In this document: piece after piece, positions 55,110-64,000 of the stretch
Layout: each line of letters starts with the position of its first letter
Position numbering within the stretch: position 1 is the first letter of the stretch
Assembly (NCBI RefSeq): GCF_024139115.2
Contig: NC_085140.1
Span: 428,543,240 to 428,607,239 of the forward strand
DNA length: 64,000 bases
Source of the DNA: Armigeres subalbatus
Lineage: Eukaryota > Arthropoda > Insecta > Diptera > Culicidae
Reading direction: 5' to 3'
Notes under the pieces: generated by a model
What the model was told of the DNA's origin: nothing
The model's input: the letters and a program-made list of their open reading frames with translations, nothing else
Databases searched by the model: none
Made by a program: the position numbers and the translations under genes

Positions 55110-56640
55110 GGCTTCCAAGCCTTTGAAAGAATAATTTCGAGCCCTTTGAATGGAGCCTTCCGAGCCTCTTGAAAGAAGCTCCTGAATCTCTCGAAAGTAG
55201 GCTGCCGTATCTCCTGACAAGAGGCTTCCGAGCCTTTTGAATGGCGGCTTTCGAGTCGCTTAAAAAGAGGCTTCCTTTGCATCTTGAAAGGACGCTTCTG
55301 AGTTTCTTGAAAGAATGCTTCCAAGCCTTTTGAAAAAAAAAAAAAAATCCGAGCTTCATGAAAGGAGGCTTCCGAGCCTTTGAAAGGAGGCTTCTGTTTC
55401 ACTTGAAAGTATGTAGGTTTTCGATCCTTTTAAACGGAGTACCTCTTAAAAGGAGGTTGAGCCTCTTAAAAGGAGCTTCTGGATCTCTTCCCATTCAACA
55501 CAAGATCGTATATGATGTCATATAAGATGCTAAAGTGGAGGCGATATACGTACTTCCACATACAACTTGTACGTATATCGCCTCCACTTTAGCATCTTAT
55601 GCGGTGTCATATACGAGTTTGGGTTGAAAGTAGGCTTCCTCACCTTTTGATAAGATACTTCTGAGCGTCTTGTAGAGAGGCTTTCGAGCCTCTCGAATGG
55701 CGGTTTTCGAGCCACTTAAAAGGAGGCTTCTTTTGCGTCCTGGAATGGCGCTTCTGAGCCTCTTGAAAGTATTCTTCTAAGTCTTTTGAACTAAGAATTT
55801 CGAGCTTCTTGAAGGAAGGCTTCCAAGGCTCTTGAAAGGAGGCTTCCAATTCACTTGAGTAAATTTTCGAGCATCAAGGAGCCTTCAGGGCTTTTTGAAA
55901 GAAAGCTTCCGGTCTTCTTCAAAGGAGGCTTCCGAGCCTCTTGAAAGTAGGCTTCCGGGCCTCATAAAACGATGCTTTCTGAATTCTGGTCTCTTGAAAA
56001 GAGGTTTCCGGGCCTCTTGAAAGCAGGCTTCCGAGCCTATTGAAAGGAACTTTTCGAGCCTTTTGAAAAGAACCTTCTAAGCCTCTTGAAAGTTGGCTTC
56101 CGAGCCCATTGAAAGGCTGCTTCCGATCTCTGGAAAGGAGGCTTCCGAGCCTCTTGAAAGTAGGCTTCATAAAACAAGACTTTCGGGTCTCTTGAAAAGA
56201 GGTTTCGGGGTCTCTTGAAAGGAGGCTTCCGAGCCTCTTGAAAGGAGTTTTCCGAGCCTTTTGAAAAACACCTTCTGAGCCTCTTGAAAGGAGGCTTTTG
56301 GAAAGACGGCTTCCGACTTTCTTGAAAGGAGCCTTCCGAGCGTTTTGAAATAAGGCTTCCGACCCTCTTAAAACGAGGCTTCCGGGTCTCTTGGAAGGAG
56401 ACTTCAGAACCTCAGGAAAGGTTGCTTCCGAACCTCAGGAAAGGTGGCTTCCGAGCCTCTTGAAAGTAGGCTTCCGAGCATCTTAAAAGGAAGCTTCAGA
56501 GCCTCTTGAAATAGAACCTTCCGAGCCTCTTGAAAGCAGGCTACCAAACCTCTTGAAAGGAGATTTCCGAGCCTTTTGAAAAAAACCTTCTGAGCCTCTT
56601 GAAAGAAAACTTCCGACTTTTTGTAGGAAGACTTTCAACT
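55110..56640. repeat. ~27-bp minisatellite GAGGCTTCCGAGCCTCTTGAAAG
   Basis: Roughly 50 imperfect units. The unit contains the near-palindrome GAGGCTTCCGAGCCTC, so single strands could fold locally. Interrupted at 55505-55615. Confidence 0.88.
55505..55615. mobile_element. Small foldback inside the minisatellite
   Basis: GATGCTAAAGTGGAGGCGAT and ATACGTAC pair with GTACGTATATCGCCTCCACT and onward on the right. The loop is ~15 bp. Confidence 0.8.
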
Positions 56641-56899
56641 TTCTTGATACACAATTATCAAAGCTTAATCAATAAGTTTTGATTGGAATTTAATACGTCT
56701 GCTATTTCGCATTTTTATCCGAGGTACCCCATAGGGCCAGCGAAGGTACCCCCAGGGGTACATGTACCCCAGGTTGAGAACCGCTGATCTTGGGTACTTT
56801 GCAATGGTTCTTGCAAGACATCTGCACATGGACCTCTAAGAGATATTACGGCATCATCTGCAAGTTGTTTGAGCGTGCATTGTCCTTCCAAACAATCAA

Positions 56900-57095
56900 T
56901 CACATACATCCTACCCGCCACTGCCGTATGCAAGCGCTAACGTATATGTAAAAATAGCCAGCATGAGTTATCCACCTGAAGTTTGTATGGCGAGAGACAT
57001 CTAACGCAGGTTTTCTCAACAGCAGGAACTTTCCACGAAAATCTATTTGGTACCAGTTATGTTGGAAGGTGTCTGCAACTACGGTAACCAAATAT
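56900..57095. repeat. Left member of an inverted repeat pair
   Basis: AATAGCCAGCATGAGTTA, CTTGTATGGCGA/AAGACAT and ATTTGGTACC(A/G)GTTATGT words match, inverted and diverged, the block at 60965-61575. Confidence 0.65.
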
Positions 57096-57782
57096 TTTTT
57101 CGATTAAGATTAATGTTTTCGAGATATTACGTTCATTCCAACCTTCTGCAGTTCGCGAGCCAGATGGCTCACTCGTCCAGGTTCATTTAGGGTCCTGCCC
57201 AGTACTGGAATTTCTCATTTTCAATGAGAGATGTCATGCGATGTTTACATATCTGCCCCTTTCAATATCTATAGAAACGCGAAGGATTAATGGCATGCAA
57301 CAAAAATCTCAAAAAATATTTGTCCCGTCACAGGGTATGAAAGTGTGCAATGTTTGCTTTATTTTTGTGTTTATTTATTACCACTTTCAACCCGGTGAAT
57401 TAAAGGAATATGATTAATTTATCGACTATTCTTCACTTCACTTCTTCACTATTCTTTGCATATATCTATCAAAATGAAATTTTAAATTTAAAATAAAGCA
57501 CAACATCCTTTCATGACTGCCTTTCATGCGAAATTGATAAATGAACCCACGATTCTTTCATTTGGTCGCCTGAAATAGAAAAAGGCGCTTTACTCTCTGT
57601 CTTATGACGATCACGACGTATTCCAGTACTGGTCCTGCCATTCCAGGTACCGAGTTTCCAATCATAGTCCTTATTTTGTTGCCGGGTCGGTTGCCAAAAA
57701 TAACGTTCTCTTTTTCTTCTAACTCCATTTTTCGTGTTATTTGAGAGGCTTCAGTAAGCTACCTTACCGGGGTCGCGTTACC
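57096..57782. other. Unannotated sequence
   Basis: Nothing recognised. Confidence 0.4.
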
Positions 57783-57962
57783 TACAGGGTGTTCAATAAG
57801 TTCGAATACAAATGTTTGATCATTGCGTTTGTAAGCCCAATGTACATATTCTGTATCTGTATTAGTATTGGTGTCAGTGTTAGCGGTATTTATACGCTAT
57901 AGGATGTGTGTACACACCAAACAAATTTGACTTTTACTGGTAATGTAATCAATGAAATTAAT

Positions 57963-58367
57963 TAGCATAGCATTAGCATTAGCATTAGCATTGTTACGGT
58001 GTAATTCGTAGATTGGACACTAGTGATACTCATGTTTTACTTTTGAGATCCTTATCTAGAATGCTGTCAGAAATCAAGAAGGGGAGTGGTCCTTGATTCC
58101 AGTCTTAAACAAAAATAGCAAAAGCATGAGGATTACTACTCTTGGCCACGCCCATCTTCACCGTAACTAGGGAGAGGAAGGAAGTGTTGATGTAGTACTT
58201 ACTTAACGAGAGGCCACCGACTTAGCGACACCCTCAAAAGTACCACGGAGTTGGATAATGAGGAAGGTATTCGTTGGGTCAGGATTTGCCTGTAGCTGGC
58301 AATGTAACCGTGGTAGATCTTACCCCGTAACACACCACGTAAAGGTGTCTACCCAGCATTACGGGTA
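57963..58367 (-). mobile_element. 3' fragment of a non-LTR retroelement, 24-bp target duplication
   Basis: Flanked by a 24-bp direct duplication: 57939-57962 and 58368-58391, beginning GGTAATGTAATC. On the minus strand the fragment ends in a (TAATGC)n hexamer tail, typical of some LINE 3' ends. No coding seen, so it is severely 5'-truncated. Confidence 0.75.
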
Positions 58368-58817
58368 GGTAATGTAATCAATGAAATTAATGTACATAAA
58401 TTCAGATCATGTAATCGTTTTCTCAATGTAATTATGCGTTGAAAATCATGTACATAAACAGAGCATGAATTAAACCGTATAAATACATCACCTTTCCATT
58501 ATTACTACATTCTATTGAAAACAATACTTTATTCACCCTGAAAATTCATTTATAAACCATTAACTTTACATGATATTATGTGAACCGAAACTAAAGATGG
58601 CCAAACTTGCAAACAATTCCATCAAGGCAGCTGCAAATGCAGCGGGAAACCTTCGTTTTCGACCACCGTCATACTAAAGTGAAGTTTTTTCATTACTACT
58701 ACAAAGCAGCATTCATGATGCTGCATTTCATCGGTGTACTTCATCAGGCGTTTTCTTAAATCGATGGAAAAACTTCAAATTCTTGCACTTCATCCAGTCA
58801 AATATTTCCCCTTGACG

Positions 58818-59723
58818 ATGCGCATTAGAGTGGGGCGTCATGGTCATTTTTTCAAATCAATGGTTTTTTGAAGCCATTCTGGGTCCTGAACAACTGTGCA
58901 GAATTTGGGACCGATTGGTTGCTACCTCGCTTTCCGCATCGCGTTTGAAGTTTGTATGGAAATTAGTATGGGAGAACGCATATTTTTGCATTTCTACTAC
59001 TAGAGGTTTCAGTTCATCTCAAACCAAGTGGCACATTACGTTAAAGTATAACCCAAAGGATGCCGAAAAACTTTGCTGAAGAAGGCACGTTGCTGGAACG
59101 TCCACGAAAAAAGTTATAACGCTTCGAAGATTGAGTGTTCAAACCATATGCAAAAAATCATTTATTCTGCCAGCACTGCCGAACTACGTGGAGCAATAAT
59201 TTAACTGTGTGTTATTTCAAAATTATTGATTTTATAGGACTTTGGAGCTAATGGGAGATATTCAGAATGATTTCACAAAGTAAAAATTCCGACTAGAAGG
59301 AAAATGGGGTTTGCCCTCTGACAATTACAGGTTGTCCGGTAGTGCTGGCAGAAACATTGATTTCTTGCATATGGTTTAAACAATCAATTTTCGAAACGAA
59401 ATAACATTTTTTGTAGGCCTTCCAGCTGCGTACCTTCTTCGGCAAAGTCTTTCAGCATTTTCCAGGCTATATGCTAACGCATTGAGTCACGTGATTGATG
59501 ATAAATTAAAGCCGCTAAGAGCAAAAATGTTAAAAAGTACGTTTTCCCATACTAATCTCCATGTAAAATTAAAACGCGATGCGGCATGTGAGGTCGCAAC
59601 CAATCGAGCCCATATTTTGCACAATTGATTGGGGTCCCAAAACGATTCAGAAAAACCTTGATCTCACTTGATCGGACGAAGTTTGCGTTTTTCCATACAA
59701 CTGCGCCCCACTCTAATGCGCAT
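58818..59723. mobile_element. Foldback element (~906 bp)
   Basis: Outer ends ATGCGCATTAGAGTGGGGCG are inverted. The arms (~450 bp, diverged) share GACCGATTGGTTGC-type words and a nested TTCTGCCAGCACTGCCGAAC. The frame at 58840-59079 is a shadow. Confidence 0.75.
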
Positions 59724-59799
59724 GCGCTTACTCAGAGCATGTAAATTTACATTACCCGATCACGACGGGTTCGATACTGTATGATTGAATCGCCATAAC

Positions 59800-59920
59800 T
59801 CAGAACCTGTTACTCTTTGGGCAACGTTGGTTTCAAGAAGTGAAGACGGTAGAGTGGTATCAGAACGGGCTATCACTCTGCGGACCTTAGTTCGATTCTC
59901 ATGCTAACCGTTTTTTTATT
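59800..59920 (+). ncRNA. tRNA-like SINE remnant
   Basis: GGTAGAGTGGTATCAGA (A-box-like), TAGTTCGATTCTC (B-box-like) and a T7 run just after (59908-59916) resemble a pol III unit. No intact cloverleaf. Confidence 0.45.
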
Positions 59921-60079
59921 TATATAGCATAACATAGAACATGCAAATTTAAAACAATGCATAAATTTGAGATTATAAGTGATGCAAAGATAAAATAAAA
60001 TGTAAATTTCTATCGTTCATCATGCTCCAATTATGTGCATGATATTTGATGTAAATGTACATGATTCGTTCAAACAGTG

Positions 60080-60610
60080 TAGTGTTGACATTTTGTCACT
60101 TGTTGTTTGTTTATTACGTGCGTTGAAAATGGATTGGGCATCATAAATAGCCATTTTGAATTTCAAAATCATTGCGGCGTGCTATAAAACTGAGGTTTTG
60201 GGGACGATTGATGCCCCCTGCTTAGACGGAGATGAGCCCTACGTGTTCCAATAGGACGATAACCCTTTATACACGGAAATTTATATTTTAGCCTAATATG
60301 GGGACAATTTCATCGACTTTTTGGGCACAACTTTGCGACCTCACAGTTTCCCGGATTTGAACCCTCTTAACTTTTTTCTGTGGTCCTTTATTATGTTAAA
60401 GCTGTACGAATACAAGGTCAGTAACTTGGACCAGTTCAAGACGTAATTCTCAAAATCCGGAACGAAATGCCCATGCAGACCGTGCGTGCCGCTTGCGATG
60501 GGTTTTAGAAACGTTTGAAGCTCGTGAAGAAGTACAAAATAGAGGTCATTCCAAAAGAAATGTTACAAACGTTCCTTATAAACAATACTTTCAGTGAAAT
60601 GCAACCGGGA
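60080..60610 (+). pseudogene. mariner-type transposase remnant
   Basis: The frame from ~60245 reads YVFQ, stop, DDNPLYTEIY, a second stop, then GDNFIDFLGTTLRP and FPDLNPLNFFLWSF. The FQ.D..P and PDLNPL blocks are the second and third catalytic regions of ITm-type (mariner-like) transposases. Two in-frame stops and the missing 5' part make it inactive. Confidence 0.7.
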
Positions 60611-60680
60611 AAAGAAATAATTTAATTTCAATTTTTAAACATTTTTTGAAAGTGTATTCGAACTTATTGAACACCCTGTA

Positions 60681-60964
60681 CATCGCGATGATGGGGCTGC
60701 CACCTTAGGTATAGCTGACGCGATACAGCATTTCGTTAATCAGCCGCTGGGTGGGTACCAGGCAGACGCTGTTTGAGCCGCACCTCCTGGTGAACAGACG
60801 CTCGGGGCGTACTTTCTCACTCTAGCTGATGTCAGAAAAACAACAGTGCCCAGGCTGCACTACCAGCTAAGTACACAACCCTTAGCTGGCGGTCTTTTGT
60901 CATCGGACGACCCGTGGAAGCGTGAGATAGGGACTTGTTGGGACCAGAGCTCTGTTGGGCGCTT
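60681..60964. other. GC-richer flank of the mariner insertion
   Basis: Looks like part of an older retroelement into which the mariner inserted, but I cannot name it. Confidence 0.35.
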
Positions 60965-61575
60965 CTTCCTTGATGTCAACCCACCATTTTGCAGCCCTTA
61001 CCTTCCTACATAACCGGTACCAAATAGTGTTTTATGAAAGGTTCCTAATTTTGACAAAACCCGCGTCTTTGTGTATGTCTTTCGCCATACAAGTTTCTGG
61101 TGGTTATAGGAATGGGCGATACCGATACGATATATCGGGAATCGATATTTTCGCTCCGATTAATCGATATTTCGTATCGATTTTTTTAAGTTCGATATTT
61201 GACTGTATCGATTTTTTCTAGCGGATATCGGATTTCGATTTTTTGAATTCCAAAAATATAGCACATTAGGCACAATCTGTTAAAAACTGTGAAACAGCGA
61301 AACTTTGATGTGCGATTCGATGACCTGAAATGAAAAATCTAAACTATCCCTGTTTTTTTTTTGCTCGTGCTTTTAATTTTTCGGGCGTATCGATATATCG
61401 GAATATCGATGTTTCAACGCCGATATTTTTCAGCATCGATTTTTTGACAATAAAAACATCGATTCGGCAGTATCGATATTTTTCCGAAAAACGCCCATTC
61501 CTAGGTGGTTAACTCATGCTGGCTATTTGTGCATATACGATAGCGCTTGGATGCTGTTAGCGGCGGGTTGAAAAC
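60965..61575. repeat. Right member of an inverted repeat pair
   Basis: Homologous to 56900-57095 in inverted orientation. Interrupted by the hAT MITE 61107-61503. The two blocks enclose the mariner element and may be ends of an older element or two independent copies. Confidence 0.65.
61107..61503. mobile_element. hAT-type MITE (397 bp)
   Basis: Inverted ends TAGGAATGGGCG and a perfect 8-bp duplication GGTGGTTA (61099-61106, 61504-61511). The interior is packed with ATCGATA/TATCGAT words. The frames at 60955-61221 and 61330-61512 are shadows. Confidence 0.9.
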
Positions 61576-61642
61576 CAGCCACTAACAATAATTCATTGAG
61601 ATCGAACATTGAAGCTGCAGTGGGGCAGTGCATTGGTTCATT

Positions 61643-61736
61643 ATTTGACGTTTGAGCGGTGCCGAAATTCATTATGAGTGAACTCGATGTATGAAAGAGT
61701 ATTCATTTTTAGTAAACAGCGCACCGCTCAAATGTA
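61643..61736. mobile_element. Tiny foldback (~94 bp)
   Basis: ATTTGACGTTTGAGCGGTGC pairs with GCACCGCTCAAATGTAAT. Confidence 0.65.
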
Positions 61737-61800
61737 ATTGTGTTCTATCGATGCACCTCCACATAGACTAATGCAAGATCATGACCTAACCTCACTTATT

Positions 61801-62030
61801 TGACAGTTCACAGAGCTTGTTTACAGGGTGTTGGAATTAAAATCCACGAGCCGGAAAAATCATTCAAAATCAAAAGTTTCGATTCGAATATTTCAGTGAT
61901 ATACTTTGATTCTTACCATAAATCAATCACAGAAGACATCAAAATTCATTTAATAAATAAATCTCAGAACAGTTTTTCCAGAAGCTGCTCCAGAGACTAA
62001 GTCCATGTAAACAAGCTCTATGAACTGTCA
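61801..62030. mobile_element. Small MITE (230 bp)
   Basis: Ends TGACAGTTCACAGAGCTTGT and TACATGG/CCATGTA-type inner bases, inverted at 62006-62030 (one mismatch). Target duplication not resolved. Confidence 0.7.
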
Positions 62031-64000
62031 GACTACGTCATCATGCAGTACATACTCTATTAGCTGATGAGTCGCTGCTCCAAAATTCAATTCACGCTCA
62101 CTTGAAAAAAAAATCCATAGATATGGTTACCATGTTGATATAATTAGAACATTCTAATGGCACTGATAATCATCCAGTTTGTTCGCAATAAGTTGCGGTG
62201 AATATGTCCAAGCTTCAATATTTTTCCTGAAAACGATTTCTGGGTGACTCCCTAATTAGCTTGATTTTTTTTATCTCGATAGGACGATAGTAGACTGTGT
62301 TTATTCTTTTTTTATCTTTTACTAACATTCATTGCGCTTACTTACGAACGTGGAATTTTTGTTTGCGTATGGTATCGATTATTTGCAGTATCATTCCCAG
62401 TCGAGGTACACGTGCAGAACTTGTGATAAGCACGTACGCATTTTGTTCAACGTACAGCTGATTTTGATGATAAAAAACTGATAACGATAAAAATTTCACT
62501 TTTCAAATGCTTACAGAAAATTTAAGGTCTACCTGAAAAAAGTGCGGAAGTCGCATGAGAGAGCTCAACTCGTCGACTTTCACTCCTCAGAATAGATGGG
62601 CAGAAAGGTGATATGATTCGATTTCAGAAACTAATTATCAACTTACATATTATCTATCCTGGTTAAAATTCCAATAAAGCATACAAAACTATTTCTTATT
62701 ATTACCTTTTCGTTTTAGAATACAATCTTTGTGGGTTTAGGTACCTATGTCCAAGTTGACTAATTTCAATTGGTCGAACATTGTTTAAATTAGTTTATTT
62801 TCATAATCTGATCTGTTCAGAAAGAAGCAATAATTCTTCATGCTTGACATATCTCATTTTAATTTAAACCAAATGTACGGAACGTACAGCAATATGGTAC
62901 GCTATTAGGAAACAATGTTTCAGCAGCATGTTATCCGCAGCTTACCAGAATGATGGAAGCGTTTTGATGTATGTAGATTAACGGCATTACCTTAGAGCTC
63001 GAGTTTTTCTTGCAATGACTTGTCAATAAATTTGGCCACGCCACCGTACTCTGTCATCGTTAACTGGCAGTATCGGTGTGGTATTGCACGCTATGACTTA
63101 TTTAGTCCTCAATCGCTCATGGCGATCGAATATTACGATAAATCAGATTTGAAACTTTTAATGATGATTAACTGAGATTGTCATGTTTGTCCACATGATT
63201 TGATAACTGCTCATAATTTTAAAATCAAGTCTACCTGTTAATCGTACTTCGTTTCCAATATCAACTGTTCTGTTCATATTTTTTATAATATTATGAATTA
63301 TATAAATAAGGAGCGCCTAATAATAGAATCAGATATGTGATTCCATTTCTAAAATTTTTTTCGCGAACATATTGGGAAGTTCAGTACATGCTGATGATGC
63401 CACTATTTTACGCATCCGTTGTCTATATACCAAATCTATCCATTACCGAGAAGACTTTTACCAACCCAGTGGTCCATTATTGATGCGCGGGGATTGAATT
63501 ACGGACCGGTATTCGTCTACAGTTGCATTGAAACCGTCCACCGTGCATCGATATCTCATTCAGAGTCCATAGGGACCGGGCAGATAACTCCACCAGGATT
63601 TTCAGCGAGAAGCCATCGTCAGGCCAGGCTAATCATTCGCATCAATCATTAACTTAATGTTGTGTAGTGTATGCTAGTAATGGACCCTGCACATATGATG
63701 GACTCCTTTATAGCACACAAGTATGAAAAATGCTTAGAAGAGGCAAACTAATTACACTATTTCAACATGTCTTACTTCTATGTGAAAACTTGAACGCAAT
63801 ACTTACCCAGATTGTCAATTATTTTTAATGTATTTATTATGATGATATTTCTTCTTTACTGACATGCTGCTAGTTCTGTCTTATTTTCATATCCTCCATA
63901 GGAATAATCTGTGTGATTGAAGTAAATCGTAGTTTGTAAAGAGGGTCCAATATTAGCCTTGCATTCCTTATTCAGTGTGGAGTCATTTTAGAATTTGATT
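62031..64000. other. Unannotated AT-rich sequence
   Basis: No gene, element or RNA gene recognised. The 77-codon frame at 63419 is GC-richer but has no recognisable domain. Confidence 0.45.

Larger units (their letters stand above)
55033..56786. mobile_element. hAT-like element filled with a minisatellite (1.75 kb)
   Basis: Inverted ends CAGCGGTTCTCAACCT, a classic hAT-type terminus, are flanked by ATCTAGGG (55025-55032) and ATCTTGGG (56787-56794), an 8-bp duplication with one mismatch. GGTACCCC words lie just inside both ends. The remainder is a ~27-bp minisatellite plus a small foldback. No transposase. Frames on the minus strand here (for example 55042-55359) are repeat products. Confidence 0.85.
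57785..60678. mobile_element. mariner-like element, heavily interrupted (2.9 kb)
   Basis: Inverted ends CAGGGTGTTCAATAAGTTCG are flanked by TA (57783-57784, 60679-60680). It contains a mariner-type transposase remnant near its right end and at least two nested insertions. The termini fit ITm-group elements. Confidence 0.8.

Noticed and set aside
55042..56170. Several Lys/Phe/Glu-rich minus frames
   Set aside because: Products of the 27-bp minisatellite inside an hAT-like element.
55110..56640. Possible CRISPR-like array
   Set aside because: Units are contiguous and degenerate with no unique spacers. It lies inside a transposon of a eukaryotic genome.

Overview
This window looks like an intergenic and intronic stretch of a mosquito genome, most probably an Aedes-type culicine. 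That is an inference from three things: a tRNA-derived SINE with a (GAA)n tail in four copies, a very dense population of small palindromic DNA transposons with TA or 8-bp target duplications, and one mosquito-like luciferase/4-coumarate-CoA-ligase family gene with a giant first intron. The base composition is AT-rich with isolated GC-richer insertions. I see no prokaryotic features, rRNA or canonical free-standing tRNA gene.

Gene. I can support only one host protein-coding gene, on the minus strand. Exon 1 (37606-37074) holds the start codon. Exons 2-4 (16115-15990, 15927-15417, 15353-14913) encode the rest of a 536-residue AMP-forming acyl-CoA synthetase/adenylate-forming enzyme. All splice sites are GT-AG and the phases agree. 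Intron 1 is about 21 kb and is almost entirely transposon-derived.

Layout. Positions 1-9.5 kb are a nest of DNA transposons: a ~400-bp foldback family in two copies, the second split by two hAT-like elements (1402-5889, 5918-8448). Both hAT-like elements are filled with a GGAATTCC-rich minisatellite and carry further MITEs. A complete but degenerate pogo/Tigger element (10510-13711) lies downstream of the gene. The gene's 3' exons follow (14.9-16.1 kb). Intron 1 (16.1-37.1 kb) carries SINEs, LINE pieces, hAT MITEs, and an 8.9-kb TTAA-flanked palindrome with satellite-like arms (27628-36503). That palindrome hosts a 3.2-kb Transib-like palindrome (28798-32024), a candidate solo LTR, a SINE cluster and several MITEs. 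Upstream of exon 1 (37.7-64 kb) there is no recognisable host gene. It holds MITEs, a decayed Jockey-type LINE (42.3-43.9 kb), a short non-autonomous LTR element (50472-52186), a minisatellite-filled hAT element (55033-56786), a nested mariner (57785-60678) and a 397-bp hAT MITE (61107-61503).

How parts interact. Target-site duplications let the insertion order be read directly in many places. Because intron 1 is transcribed with the synthetase gene, its kilobase-scale palindromes would form long hairpins in the pre-mRNA. That is the most interesting functional possibility here, and it is inference only. Element family names were assigned from termini, target duplications and recognisable protein fragments, not from database searches.
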